Positions 18,903-27,032 of a stretch of 39,806 nt of DNA are shown one piece after another (the stretch's first letter is position 1; every line of letters starts with the position of its first letter). The stretch spans positions 1 to 39,806 of the forward strand of contig JAGWOI010000005.1 in NCBI GenBank assembly GCA_028870995.1. Reading direction: 5' to 3'. The notes under the pieces are model-generated. The model saw only the letters and a program-made list of their open reading frames with translations. It was not told the origin of the DNA and did not search any database. The DNA comes from Candidatus Omnitrophota bacterium (lineage in GTDB: Bacteria > Omnitrophota > Gorgyraeia > Zapsychrales > Fredricksoniimonadaceae). A program made the translations under genes and the position numbers.

Positions 18903-20324
18903 ATGTTCGCTAACAAAAAATATCTAGCGGTTTGCGTCAACGACGGCATCATCAAGCTTGCCCAGGCCGGCTCTTCCGGGGATGTGGAAAAAATCGCCCG
19001 GTGTTCTTTCGCGGCTAATGCCGGCAACGAGGAAGCGGCAGGTGCGCTCAAGGCGTTGCTGCTTTCTTTCAACCGCAAGCTGCCGGTCATCTGTGTCGTC
19101 CCGGCCAGCGCCGCCACGGCCAAGACCATCGAAGTGCCTTCCACCGACCCGGAAGAGATCAAATCCATCATCAATTTGCAGGCCAGCCGTTACACTCCTT
19201 ACTCCAGGGAAGAAGTCCTCATCAGCTACATCAATTTAGGGTTGAATCTTTCCAACAACACCCGCCTTTTGATCGTGATCGTTCACCGTGACCTTGTTAA
19301 GGAAAAGCTCGATATCCTGGAAAGGGCGGGGTTAGATGTCGAGAAAGTCATTTTTGCGCCGGAAGCCCAGGCGCGGTTTTATGCCCGGGCCTTGAACCTT
19401 AAAAAGGATGCCGCCTCCGTTGGGGTGGTTGATTTTTCTCTCAACTCATCCAGCTGCATCAGCGTGGCCAACAGCACCCTGTCATTCCTGCGCCATTTCC
19501 CCATCGGCATCAAGGCCGTCATGCAGGGCGGAGATACGGTGGCTAAAATGCAGGAAGAGCTCAAAAAATCCATGGATGCCTATGTCCAGGAAGAAGGCAA
19601 CGAGGCGCTGTCCACCTATATAGTGACCACACCCACGCTCAACAATGTCCTTCCCGGTCTAAAGGAATCGCTGGGTGTCGCCTTCCAGGTCAATGCGTTC
19701 TTGAATTTCATCAAGTGCGGCACGGATGTGCGTAAAAAGCTGCAGGGCGATTTTGCGGACGATTCGTTCCTCGATGTCATTGCCTCGGCCGCGACCGCTG
19801 GCAAATGTGAAATCAATTTAATGCCTGAGGAGATGATCTTAAAGAAGACCGTGGACCGCCAGAGCCAGGAGGTCAGCAAGGCAGGTGTGGCGGCGGTCAT
19901 CATCATGGTCCTCATCGGGATTATCCTCATGAGCAACATTTATTTCAAGGACACGTATCTGAACAAGAATTTAAAGCAGCAATTCGCCCCTCAAATAAGT
20001 GAAGTCCAGAAACTTCAGGGGCAGATGAACAAGACCAAGCTGGTGCGTGAGTATATCAAGGACCGCATGGTTTCCCTGGACATCATCCGCCAGTTGTACG
20101 CCATTACGCCGACCACGATTTACCTGCGCGACATTACGGCAGACGAGGACGGCACGGTCACCATCGACGGGGTCGCCGATTCGATGAGCCTGGTGTATTC
20201 CTACGTAAAGATGATCGACGACTCGACCTCCTTCAAGGAGGCCAAGCTTAAATCCGCTTCGACCAAGAAAGATAACGGCAAGGAAGTCGGAACTTTTGAA
20301 ATCGAATTTAAGGAGAAGTCGTGA
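18903..20324 (+). CDS. gspL: PilM-PilN fusion (GspL-type assembly protein)
   Basis: 473 aa. An N-terminal actin-like PilM domain (about 1-310, with VPSTDPEEIKSIINLQASRY and an SVGVVDFSLNSSSC phosphate-loop region) joins a membrane helix (about 325-345, AAVIIMVLIGIILMSNIYF). A PilN-like periplasmic domain follows (ITPTTIYLRDITADEDGTVT, then IDGVADSMSLVYSYV). This is the domain order of GspL. It links GspE in the cytoplasm with the periplasmic part of the machine. Followed with 4-nt overlap by the PilO/GspM gene. Confidence 0.88.
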   Translation: MFANKKYLAVCVNDGIIKLAQAGSSGDVEKIARCSFAANAGNEEAAGALKALLLSFNRKLPVICVVPASAATAKTIEVPSTDPEEIKSIINLQASRYTPYSREEVLISYINLGLNLSNNTRLLIVIVHRDLVKEKLDILERAGLDVEKVIFAPEAQARFYARALNLKKDAASVGVVDFSLNSSSCISVANSTLSFLRHFPIGIKAVMQGGDTVAKMQEELKKSMDAYVQEEGNEALSTYIVTTPTLNNVLPGLKESLGVAFQVNAFLNFIKCGTDVRKKLQGDFADDSFLDVIASAATAGKCEINLMPEEMILKKTVDRQSQEVSKAGVAAVIIMVLIGIILMSNIYFKDTYLNKNLKQQFAPQISEVQKLQGQMNKTKLVREYIKDRMVSLDIIRQLYAITPTTIYLRDITADEDGTVTIDGVADSMSLVYSYVKMIDDSTSFKEAKLKSASTKKDNGKEVGTFEIEFKEKS

Positions 20325-20932
20325 ACACCATCAATAAATTCATCGCGGGCTTGAACGATAACCAAAAGAAGCTGCTGGTTTTTACGGTGGTCATCGTGAT
20401 CGTGGCCCTTTTTGACCGCCTGCTGATCGGTCCCACCATGTCGCGCCTGTCTTCCATCGACGAGGACATTGCCAAACAGGAGGATGTGATCAAGCAGGAC
20501 CTGCGGTTTTTGGGATACAAGGACCGCATCAAACAAGAGACAAAAGAAATCGCCCCTTATTTGACCGCTGTCAAGCTGGGGGACAACGAAACCATCGCCG
20601 CGTTTCTTAATAAGATCCAGACCCTGGCCGGCGCCTCCAAGGTGAACCTGTCTAAAATCAATCCTTCGGCAGGCCAGCAGGAGGCCCAGTATTGGAAATA
20701 CCAGGCTGATCTGGAATGTACCGGCAATCTGTCTGACGTCATTACCTTTATGCATGCCATTAACTCCGACAAAGAGCTGATGAAGGTGGACAAGTTCAGT
20801 TTGACCGGCAAGAAAGATTCCGGCGATGTCAAGGCCTCCATGACCGTTGAAAGGATCGTGGTGCCCGGGGCGTCCATGCCTCCTGGATCCGATAAAACCA
20901 ATGCCACCGCGGCCGCTCCCGCAACTCCGTAA
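20321..20932 (+). CDS. gspM: PilO/GspM-like assembly protein
   Basis: 203 aa. The GTG start overlaps the gspL stop. A membrane helix (about residues 18-36, LLVFTVVIVIVALFDRLLIG) is followed by a short coiled coil and a ferredoxin-like periplasmic domain (KYQADLECTGNLSDVITFMH, then INSDKELMKVDKFSLTG), characteristic of PilO/GspM. The C-terminus is Ala/Pro-rich. It dimerises with the PilN part of GspL in known systems. Confidence 0.82.
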   Translation: MNTINKFIAGLNDNQKKLLVFTVVIVIVALFDRLLIGPTMSRLSSIDEDIAKQEDVIKQDLRFLGYKDRIKQETKEIAPYLTAVKLGDNETIAAFLNKIQTLAGASKVNLSKINPSAGQQEAQYWKYQADLECTGNLSDVITFMHAINSDKELMKVDKFSLTGKKDSGDVKASMTVERIVVPGASMPPGSDKTNATAAAPATP

Positions 20933-21695
20933 AAACTCCTTCACCCGTATTGTTTCCTGTTGTGCCTTCTTGTTGCTGCTCACGACGGGTGCCTGGGCGC
21001 AATTCGATGTCCTCAAAGGGCTGTATGAACGCGCGGTGACTGCCTACAACAACCGCCAATACCAGCAGTCCATGGACATTTACAAGCAGATCGTCAAGGC
21101 CGCTCCTGCCTTTGCCCCGGCGTATAACGGCATGGCCCTGGCCAACCAGCAGCTGGGAGGGGATGAGGATAAGACCATCGAATATTTGAAGATGGCGGTG
21201 AGTTTAGACCCCAAGATGAGCCAGGCCTACGATAATCTGGGAAAGATCTACTATGATCGCCAGGACATCGACCACGCCCAGGAGTATTTCGTCAAGGCCT
21301 TAAAGGCCGATCCTTCCCTGGTTGCCCCCAATGTCAGCCTGGCTTGGATCTATCTTTTGGTCAGGTCTAAACCGGAGCTGGCGCTTTGGTATTTTAAAAA
21401 GGCCTTACCTTACGACCGTGATCCCAAAATTTATTACGGCATGGGGCTGGCCTATTTCTCCAGCAATCAACGCGTTTCGGCCATGGATATGATCACCAAG
21501 CTGCACGAGATGGGCGAGGAGGACCTGGCCAGCCGCCTGGAGAATTCCATGCGCGAGAACGCCAGGGTCAATACATCTTCTGAGGCAGCCGCCGGTCCTT
21601 CATCCACCCCGGCAGGACTTGGGCCTCTTCCCAAAACCCCTGATCAGCCCACCGGTACGATGGTCCGCTTACGCGGCCGCCTTTCCGACTATTGA
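20901..21695 (+). CDS. Exported TPR protein
   Basis: 264 aa from the ATG at 20901, which overlaps pilO/gspM by 32 nt; a longer start at 20847 would hide the signal peptide. The signal IVSCCAFLLLLTTGAWA/Q is followed by four to five TPR units (for example YEQ-type helices in AVTAYNNRQYQQSMDIYKQI and AYDNLGKIYYDRQDIDHAQE). A Ser/Pro-rich C-terminus ends it. It resembles the TPR pilotins or assembly factors that accompany secretion and pilus operons. Its exact function cannot be read from sequence. Confidence 0.8.
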   Translation: MPPRPLPQLRKNSFTRIVSCCAFLLLLTTGAWAQFDVLKGLYERAVTAYNNRQYQQSMDIYKQIVKAAPAFAPAYNGMALANQQLGGDEDKTIEYLKMAVSLDPKMSQAYDNLGKIYYDRQDIDHAQEYFVKALKADPSLVAPNVSLAWIYLLVRSKPELALWYFKKALPYDRDPKIYYGMGLAYFSSNQRVSAMDMITKLHEMGEEDLASRLENSMRENARVNTSSEAAAGPSSTPAGLGPLPKTPDQPTGTMVRLRGRLSDY

Positions 21696-21724
21696 GTGGC
21701 TCTCCTTTTTCAACATTTTAGCAT

Positions 21725-21752
21725 TACGTAAAACTACGTAACCTCCTACGTA
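21725..21752. repeat. Three TACGTA palindromes
   Basis: TACGTA occurs at 21725-21730, 21735-21740 and 21747-21752, with starts 10 and 12 nt apart, about one DNA turn each. They lie just upstream of the candidate rrf2 promoter. Possible regulator-binding cluster; the protein is unknown. Confidence 0.4.
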
Positions 21753-21762
21753 CCTATCCGCA

Positions 21763-21791
21763 TTGAGCATCTGCCCGCCATCAGGTAAATT
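21763..21791 (+). promoter_or_regulatory. Candidate promoter of the rrf2 gene
   Basis: TTGAGC (21763-21768), a 17-nt spacer and TAAATT (21786-21791). Each box matches the sigma-70 consensus at four of six positions. The shared AATCGCATA motif lies right where transcription would begin. Confidence 0.4.
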
Positions 21792-21794
21792 AGA

Positions 21795-21803
21795 AATCGC
21801 ATA
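21795..21803. promoter_or_regulatory. Candidate operator, copy 1 (AATCGCATA)
   Basis: AATCGCATA followed by AGGAG. The same nonamer, followed by TGGGAG, occurs before the NO reductase gene. It overlaps the ribosome-binding region of the Rrf2 gene, so repressor bound here would silence its own gene. Confidence 0.45.
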
Positions 21804-21817
21804 AGGAGATGTGCTTT

Positions 21818-22216
21818 ATGATTTCTAAAACCAGCCTTTGGACTGTAAAAGCTTTATTGGCCTTGTCCCATCTACCGGCAGGGGAGGCGGAAGGGGTCAA
21901 CCATATCGCCCAAAAAATCAAGGCCCCGCGCAATTATTTAGGGAAGGTGCTGCAGCGGCTTGTCAAAGAGGGCATTGTGGCCTCCCGCAAAGGCTTGAAG
22001 GGCGGCTTTCGTTTATTAAGGACACCGGATACCATTAAATTATTTGATATCGTCAATGCCCTGGAAGATATTGACCATTGGGACGGCTGCTTAATGGGAA
22101 ATGGTTCTTGCTCAGCAACAGCGCCTTGCTGCGCGCATGACCGCTGGACCACTGTCCGTCGGGCATATCAGGATTTCCTGAAAAATACGACCATTGCCGA
22201 CCTGGACAGTGGCTAA
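21818..22216 (+). CDS. Rrf2-family regulator, NsrR-like
   Basis: 132 aa from the ATG at 21818, which has AAGGAG 9 nt upstream; an earlier ATG at 21809 directly abuts that site. Winged-helix DNA-binding domain (NHIAQKIKAPRNYLGKVLQRL is the recognition region, then GGFRLLR). A cysteine cluster CLMGNGSCSATAPCC fits an iron-sulfur cluster of the NsrR/IscR type. Next to a NO reductase, an NO-sensing role is likely, with the cluster destroyed by NO to relieve repression. This comes from family knowledge and context. Confidence 0.85.
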   Translation: MISKTSLWTVKALLALSHLPAGEAEGVNHIAQKIKAPRNYLGKVLQRLVKEGIVASRKGLKGGFRLLRTPDTIKLFDIVNALEDIDHWDGCLMGNGSCSATAPCCAHDRWTTVRRAYQDFLKNTTIADLDSG

Positions 22217-22231
22217 ATTTTTTTAACTACT

Positions 22232-22240
22232 AATCGCATA
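22232..22240. promoter_or_regulatory. Candidate operator, copy 2 (AATCGCATA)
   Basis: Second copy of the nonamer, 50 nt before the NO reductase start and in the same orientation as copy 1. The flanks are partly conserved (TAA upstream, GGAG or GGGAG downstream). Confidence 0.45.
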
Positions 22241-22289
22241 TGGGAGTGCTAATATTAAACAGGAATTATCTCTAAGCAAGGAGAGAGTC

Positions 22290-24509
22290 ATGGCAAGGTA
22301 TTGGTGGGCTTTCATTCTGGTGGTGGTTGTGTCCTTCGGTCTCCTGGGATGGCAGGGGGTGGAGATTTATCAGAACAAACCCCCTATCCCTCAAGAAGTG
22401 GTCACGACCGGTGGTAAGGTCTTGATGACCAAGGACGATATCCAGAACGGCCAGAATGTCTGGCAGTCCATCGGCGGTATGGAAGTTGGCACAGTCTGGG
22501 GCCATGGCGCTTATGTGGCGCCGGACTGGTCAGCCGATTGGCTGCACCGTGAGCTTGTATTTATCCTTAACGATTGGGCCAAGGCCCAAGACGGCACAGC
22601 TTTCAAAAACCTTTCTTCCGATAACAAAGCCGTTTTGCTAAGTCGCTTGAAAGCCTTGATCCGCACCAATACCTATGATCCTTCCAAGAACCGTGTCGTC
22701 ATCGACCCTGTCGAGGCCCGCGCCTTCGATGCCAATCTGACTTATTACAGCGACGTATTTTCCAAGGGACGCTCGGCCTACGCCATGCCTGCCGGGACCA
22801 TGAGCGATTCGGTCAAATTGCGCCAGCTTTCCGATTTCTTTTTCTGGACCGCCTGGGCCGCTTCCACCAATCGTCCCGGCAAAGATTATACCTACACCAT
22901 GAATTGGCCGCATGAAGATCTTATCGGCAACCGCCCCACCGGAGGGCTTATTGTCTGGACAGGGGTCAGCATTATCATGTTATTGGGAGGTATCGGGCTC
23001 ATGGTCTGGTTTTATGGCAGTCAAAAGGGCGAGGGAGAGCCCGAAGTGCCCCGCGAGGACCCCTTCATCCAAGCAGTGCTGACACCCAGCCAGAAGGTGG
23101 CCCTGCTTTATTTTGTCGTCGTTGGGCTCCTGTTCGTGTTGCAGATCGTTTGCGGCGTTATCACGGCGCATTATGGGGTGGAGGGTTCCGGATTCTATGG
23201 CATACCTCTGGATAAGTGGGTTCCTTATAGCGTGACCCGGACCTGGCATATTCAGTTGGGCTTGTTTTGGATCGCCACAGCCTGGCTGGCTGCGGGTTTA
23301 TTTATCGGTCCCATCATCGGAGGCAAGGAGCCTAAATTCCAAGGTGTGGGTGTTTTGGCTCTCTTGCTGGCGCTCGCCGCTGTTGTTTTCGGATCCATGG
23401 CCGGGGAGTGGATGAGCATTTTCCATAAATTCACAGGCAATGCCTGGTTTTATTGGGGTCATCAAGGTTACGAGTATGTCGATTTGGGGCGGGTCTGGCA
23501 ATGGGTGCTGTTCGCCGGGCTTATCTTGTGGTTTCTGCTCGTGGCTCGCGCCATCTGGCCGGCCTTGATAAAAGCTGATGAACAAAGGCCTTTGCTGCTC
23601 ATGTTCACGGTGTCGTTGGTGGCGATTGCCGGATTTTACGGCGCCGGGTTGATGTGGGGCCAGAAGACCTCGCTTCCCGTTATGGAATACTGGCGCTGGT
23701 GGGTCATCCACCTGTGGGTGGAGGGCTTCTTTGAGGTATTTGCCACCGTTGCCATTTCCTTCCTGTTCGTCCGCATGAACCTGGTCAAGCCCCTGCATGC
23801 AGCCAGGGCCGTGTTGTTTGCCTCCACGATATTTCTGTCGGGCGGGATCGTCGGGACCCTGCACCATTTGTATTTTTCAGGCGCCCCGGTGTCCGTCATG
23901 GCCTTTGGGGCCGTGTTCAGCGCGTTGGAGGTGGTACCGCTGGTGCTGGTCGGTTTCGAGGCCTGGGAGAATATTTACCGGGCCCGTACGCTGGGATGGC
24001 TGGGCCGGTATAAATGGCCCATCTATTTCTTTGTGGCGGTTTCTTTTTGGAACATGGCGGGTGCGGGGCTGTTCGGCTTCATGATCAATCCGCCCATTGC
24101 CTTGTATTACATGCAGGGGCTTAATACCACGCCGCTTCATGGCCATGCCGCACTCTTCGGGGTTTATGGCATGCTGGGCATAGGGCTCATGCTTTTTTGC
24201 TTGAGGATCTGCGATTCCGAATCCGATTGGGACGACAGGCTGATCAAGTGTGCATTCTGGTGTCTTAATATCGGGCTTTTCGCCATGTGTGTCTTGAGCC
24301 TCTTGCCTGTTGGACTGATGCAGACCTGGGCCAGCGTTGAGCACGGGTATTGGTATGCCCGAAGCAGCGAGTTTCTGCAGATGCCGGTGATCAATGGCTG
24401 GCGCTGGATGCGCGTTCCCGGCGACACCGTCTTTGCCCTGGGCGCCTTCGCCGCCATTGCCTTCATGTTCAAGGTGATGATTAATTTTGTAAAAAGCGAT
24501 AAGAAGTAG
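22290..24509 (+). CDS. norB: Quinol-dependent nitric oxide reductase
   Basis: 739 aa. Reduces 2 NO to N2O with quinol electrons; cytoplasmic membrane. The N-terminal part carries the fused cytochrome-c-like fold without haem (GGMEVGTVWGHGAYVAPDW), as in qNOR. Ligands seen: TWHIQLGLFW (haem b His), IHLWVEGFFE (His and Glu of FeB, spaced H-x3-E), LHHLYFSG (two FeB His), LEVVPLVL (Glu) and HGHAALFGVYG (two haem His). About 14 membrane helices. AAGGAG lies 6 nt before the ATG. Regulated probably by the adjacent Rrf2 protein. Likely role is NO detoxification, since no other denitrification genes are present here. Confidence 0.95.
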   Translation: MARYWWAFILVVVVSFGLLGWQGVEIYQNKPPIPQEVVTTGGKVLMTKDDIQNGQNVWQSIGGMEVGTVWGHGAYVAPDWSADWLHRELVFILNDWAKAQDGTAFKNLSSDNKAVLLSRLKALIRTNTYDPSKNRVVIDPVEARAFDANLTYYSDVFSKGRSAYAMPAGTMSDSVKLRQLSDFFFWTAWAASTNRPGKDYTYTMNWPHEDLIGNRPTGGLIVWTGVSIIMLLGGIGLMVWFYGSQKGEGEPEVPREDPFIQAVLTPSQKVALLYFVVVGLLFVLQIVCGVITAHYGVEGSGFYGIPLDKWVPYSVTRTWHIQLGLFWIATAWLAAGLFIGPIIGGKEPKFQGVGVLALLLALAAVVFGSMAGEWMSIFHKFTGNAWFYWGHQGYEYVDLGRVWQWVLFAGLILWFLLVARAIWPALIKADEQRPLLLMFTVSLVAIAGFYGAGLMWGQKTSLPVMEYWRWWVIHLWVEGFFEVFATVAISFLFVRMNLVKPLHAARAVLFASTIFLSGGIVGTLHHLYFSGAPVSVMAFGAVFSALEVVPLVLVGFEAWENIYRARTLGWLGRYKWPIYFFVAVSFWNMAGAGLFGFMINPPIALYYMQGLNTTPLHGHAALFGVYGMLGIGLMLFCLRICDSESDWDDRLIKCAFWCLNIGLFAMCVLSLLPVGLMQTWASVEHGYWYARSSEFLQMPVINGWRWMRVPGDTVFALGAFAAIAFMFKVMINFVKSDKK

Positions 24510-24537
24510 TAATCCGTATTCTCACTGCACTTGTCTT

Positions 24538-24593
24538 GAAAAACCGGGACACATTGATTCTTTTAAAGAAAGCCAATGTGTCCCAGTTTTTTT
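24538..24593 (+). terminator. Intrinsic terminator after norB
   Basis: The inverted repeat GGGACACATTG (24546-24556)/CAATGTGTCCC (24574-24584) is flanked by an A-run on the left and a T-run on the right. It could therefore work in both directions. It ends the rrf2-norB unit. Confidence 0.85.
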
Positions 24594-24595
24594 AA

Positions 24596-24623
24596 TTCAC
24601 TTTCAAAGGCCCTATGCTATGAT
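24596..24623 (+). promoter_or_regulatory. Candidate promoter of the GT-C gene
   Basis: TTCACT (24596-24601), 16-nt spacer, TATGAT (24618-24623), seven nt before the gene's ATG at 24630. It sits immediately after the terminator. A leaderless or very short leader would result, so the start may be slightly different. Confidence 0.4.
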
Positions 24624-24629
24624 AAATTT

Positions 24630-26030
24630 ATGCCTCGGAAAGTAGCAGTGGTCTGTATCATTATGACCATTATAGTGTTCAATGGTCTGCGTTTTTGGAA
24701 GTTGGACAGCGTTCCATGCGGTTATCACATCAATGAATTGGGTTCCGCTGTAACGCTTCAATGCCTCTCCCAGGAGGGCTGCGATGCCCAGTCGCGTCCC
24801 TGGCCGTTATTCGGCGCCATGACTTACGGACAGGACAAGCCTCCTACCTATATTTATCCCGGTCTCGTTTGGGCCAAACTGTTCGGATTTTCAGTCCCCA
24901 GCTTAAGGGCCTTCAGCGCTTTTGTCCTATTGATCGGTATGGCAGGCTTGTTTCTTCTTACTAAAAGATTTTGGGGCCTGTATCCGGCCCTTGCCGTTGT
25001 ATTGGCCGCGACGTGTTCGCCCTGGAGCTGGGTCGTCAACCGCCAGGCCTTGGAATCTTTTTTTGCGCCGGTCTTTGCCATTTGGGCGCTATATTTTTTC
25101 TTAAGGTCTGTGCGCTGGTGGGATTGGGCCCTGGCCGGATTATTCTTTGCAGGAGCGATGTACGCCTATCCGCCGGCCAGACTGCAAATACCTTTGATGA
25201 TCGGCATGTTAGGGTTTTATGATTGGCGCAGAAGGTCTGGCCCAAAGTCTTCCTGGTTTGCTCTCGGCCTTGTATTTGTTTTGTTGCTGCTGCCTATGGC
25301 CGTCATGTACCTGCATGGTTCATTGAACCGGCGCTTCGATGAGATAGGTATTTTCAACCAGGATTTTTTATACGTCTCCGGAGATAGTGAAACTTTTGCG
25401 GGACTTCTTGCTATTTTTGCGCATAATTATTGGCTGCATTTCAACCCCCATTTCCTCTTCTTGACCGGCGATGCTTCCTATCTTTATTCAACCAGGCATC
25501 TGGGTTTGTTAAGCTGGCTCGATTCAGGGGCACTGCTTATTTTCATCGTTTTCTTGATGCTGGCATTCTTTCGCCGTTCATGGAACGGGAATCCTGTGAT
25601 AAAATACCGGCGTTGGCTTTTATTCTTGGGCGTCAATTATTTGATCGGCATCGTTCCCTCGGCCCTGACCAACCAGGAACTGCCCAATGCCTTGCGCATG
25701 TGCGGCTCATGGCCGTTCATGATGCTGTTTACCGGGTTGATGTGGTTGGCCGCGGCCGAAGTTTTCAGGCCGTGCTGGCCGGCCATGGCCCTGTTGGGCC
25801 TATTGGCTGCGGCAGTATTGGCCTGGCAATATTTTTCGATCTATCCTCAAGCAAGCCAGGATGCCTTTGGTTGCCGGGCCAAGAAGATCGCGGAAGAAAT
25901 ACAGGCCCCCGAAGATTGGGTGAGATTTATCGCGGTCATGCACAAGCAGCAATATCATTGCCGGTATTTTGTATGGCAGCGCCTGGGGCTCAACTGTCGC
26001 CAGGCCAAGCAGGTCTGTGAAGGCCGGTAA
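24630..26030 (+). CDS. GT-C glycosyltransferase, PMT/ArnT-like membrane protein
   Basis: 466 aa from ATG 24630; an in-frame ATG at 24576 lies inside the terminator stem and is rejected. About ten to twelve membrane helices. The first periplasmic loop has GYHINELGSAVTLQCLSQEG and GQDKPPTYIYPGLVWAKLFG, typical of the PMT_2/dolichyl-phosphate-mannose family that uses polyprenyl-phosphate sugars. The soluble C-terminus is short with several cysteines. It would transfer sugars to a lipid, protein or glycan outside the membrane; acceptor unknown. Confidence 0.75.
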   Translation: MPRKVAVVCIIMTIIVFNGLRFWKLDSVPCGYHINELGSAVTLQCLSQEGCDAQSRPWPLFGAMTYGQDKPPTYIYPGLVWAKLFGFSVPSLRAFSAFVLLIGMAGLFLLTKRFWGLYPALAVVLAATCSPWSWVVNRQALESFFAPVFAIWALYFFLRSVRWWDWALAGLFFAGAMYAYPPARLQIPLMIGMLGFYDWRRRSGPKSSWFALGLVFVLLLLPMAVMYLHGSLNRRFDEIGIFNQDFLYVSGDSETFAGLLAIFAHNYWLHFNPHFLFLTGDASYLYSTRHLGLLSWLDSGALLIFIVFLMLAFFRRSWNGNPVIKYRRWLLFLGVNYLIGIVPSALTNQELPNALRMCGSWPFMMLFTGLMWLAAAEVFRPCWPAMALLGLLAAAVLAWQYFSIYPQASQDAFGCRAKKIAEEIQAPEDWVRFIAVMHKQQYHCRYFVWQRLGLNCRQAKQVCEGR

Positions 26031-26040
26031 GGATTGAAAG

Positions 26041-26613
26041 ATGGATAAAAACAGGGTAGAGGCTTTCAGCGACGGATTTTTTGCCATCATCATTACCGTC
26101 ATGGTGCTTGAAATGAAAGCCCCGCACGGGACCGATTTAAGAGCGCTTTTTCCTGTTTTTCCTGTTTTTTTAAGTTACATCCTGAGTTTTATGTATATTG
26201 CCATCTACTGGAATAATCACCATCACCTTTTCAAGGCCGTTTCCCATATCAATGGGGCGGTCCTTTGGGCCAATTCCATCCTGCTATTCTGGCTTTCCTT
26301 GATCCCATTCCTGAGCGCTTGGATGGGGGAAAATCATTTTTCCCAAGTCCCGGTTGTCTTATACGGTATCGATCTTTTGTTTGCGGCTGTAAGCTATAGT
26401 TTTTTAGTTAAGGCGCTTCTTGCGTTTCATGGGAAGAATTCCATCCTGGCCAAGGCCATCGGCAGCGATTCCAAGGGGAACATCTCCATTGTTCTTTATA
26501 TCCTGGCGCTCTTCCTTTCCTTTGTTCATCCATTAATAGCATGTTTGCTTTATGTAGGAGTGGGGTTTTTGTGGCTGGTCCCTGACCAAAGAATTGAGAA
26601 AGCGATCAAATAA
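26041..26613 (+). CDS. TMEM175-family (DUF1211) membrane protein
   Basis: 190 aa, six membrane helices. The first helix holds the signature REAFSDG-type sequence (here RVEAFSDGFFAIIITVMVL), followed by the conserved YWNNHH motif. Bacterial members of the family form potassium-permeable channels. Ten nt after the glycosyltransferase, so probably co-transcribed. Confidence 0.9.
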   Translation: MDKNRVEAFSDGFFAIIITVMVLEMKAPHGTDLRALFPVFPVFLSYILSFMYIAIYWNNHHHLFKAVSHINGAVLWANSILLFWLSLIPFLSAWMGENHFSQVPVVLYGIDLLFAAVSYSFLVKALLAFHGKNSILAKAIGSDSKGNISIVLYILALFLSFVHPLIACLLYVGVGFLWLVPDQRIEKAIK

Positions 26614-26648
26614 TTACGGTGAGTCAGGACGAATCATTTGCCAGTTGC

Positions 26649-26677
26649 TTGACAAAGACGTTTTTAGATAGTACTCT
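26649..26677 (+). promoter_or_regulatory. Candidate promoter in the 26614-26817 gap
   Basis: A perfect TTGACA (26649-26654), 17-nt spacer and TACTCT (26672-26677). Transcription would start about 26684, and a strong hairpin terminator follows about 60 nt later. Confidence 0.45.
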
Positions 26678-26683
26678 TGTAAC

Positions 26684-26747
26684 GTAAGCCGAAGGGCGAT
26701 GACGTCCTCTTCTTGAAACAATGATGTTTTTAGGAAGAGGACTTTTT
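26684..26747 (+). ncRNA. Possible short transcript (about 65 nt)
   Basis: Bounded by a candidate promoter and an intrinsic terminator, with no ORF. It can form a 5' hairpin (ACGT...GCC-GAAG-GGC...ACGT, 26682-26705). The 3' arm of that hairpin shares bases with the 5' arm of the terminator (26704 onward), so the two structures compete. I do not recognise a known RNA family. Confidence 0.3.
26704..26747 (+). terminator. Intrinsic terminator 1
   Basis: GTCCTCTTC (26704-26712) pairs with GAAGAGGAC (26734-26742), with an inner AAACA/TGTTT pairing, followed by TTTTT. Confidence 0.75.
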
Positions 26748-26770
26748 ATTTTTATAAGGGACAATGGAGT

Positions 26771-26810
26771 CCCCTTGAAAAGCAGCGCTGCTTATTCAAG
26801 GGGATTTTTT
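26771..26810 (+). terminator. Intrinsic terminator 2
   Basis: CCCCTTGAA (26771-26779) pairs with TTCAAGGGG, and the core AAGCAGCGCTGCTT is a perfect palindrome, followed by ATTTTTT. A strong hairpin in front of the PAS remnant. Confidence 0.75.
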
Positions 26811-26817
26811 ATTTGAT

Positions 26818-27023
26818 ATGGATAACAGTGATTACTTAAAAGACTTTTTTGATTTCGCGCCCATTGGTTTTCATATCTTCGGGCGGACCGCAGATTCATG
26901 GCCATCAACCAGGCGGAACTGTCCATGATCGGTTACAGCAGGAATGAGATCTTCGGCCGTTGCGGTTTTTACGCGAAGATGCTTCGGGAGGGCTTCATAA
27001 AACCAGGAGAAACGATCCGAGTC
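26818..27023 (+). pseudogene. PAS-domain remnant, frameshifted
   Basis: From ATG 26818 the frame reads DYLKDFFDFAPIGFHIFG, then hits a stop shortly after. The next frame continues the domain from about 26886 as DRRFMAINQAELSMIGYSRN and onward. Together they make the start of a PAS domain of a sensor protein (APIGFHIFG...DGR-like...INQAELxMIGYSRxEIFGR). One base appears lost near 26884. Nothing recognisable follows, and the reading frame runs into the end of the convergent STT3-like gene. Likely the remains of a lost sensor kinase or cyclase. Confidence 0.65.
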
Positions 27024-27032
27024 AGGCGGGAT

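Noticed and set aside
26684-26747. Known riboswitch (fluoride, manganese, c-di-GMP)
   Set aside because: The conserved core sequences of these classes are not present; I keep it as an unclassified candidate.
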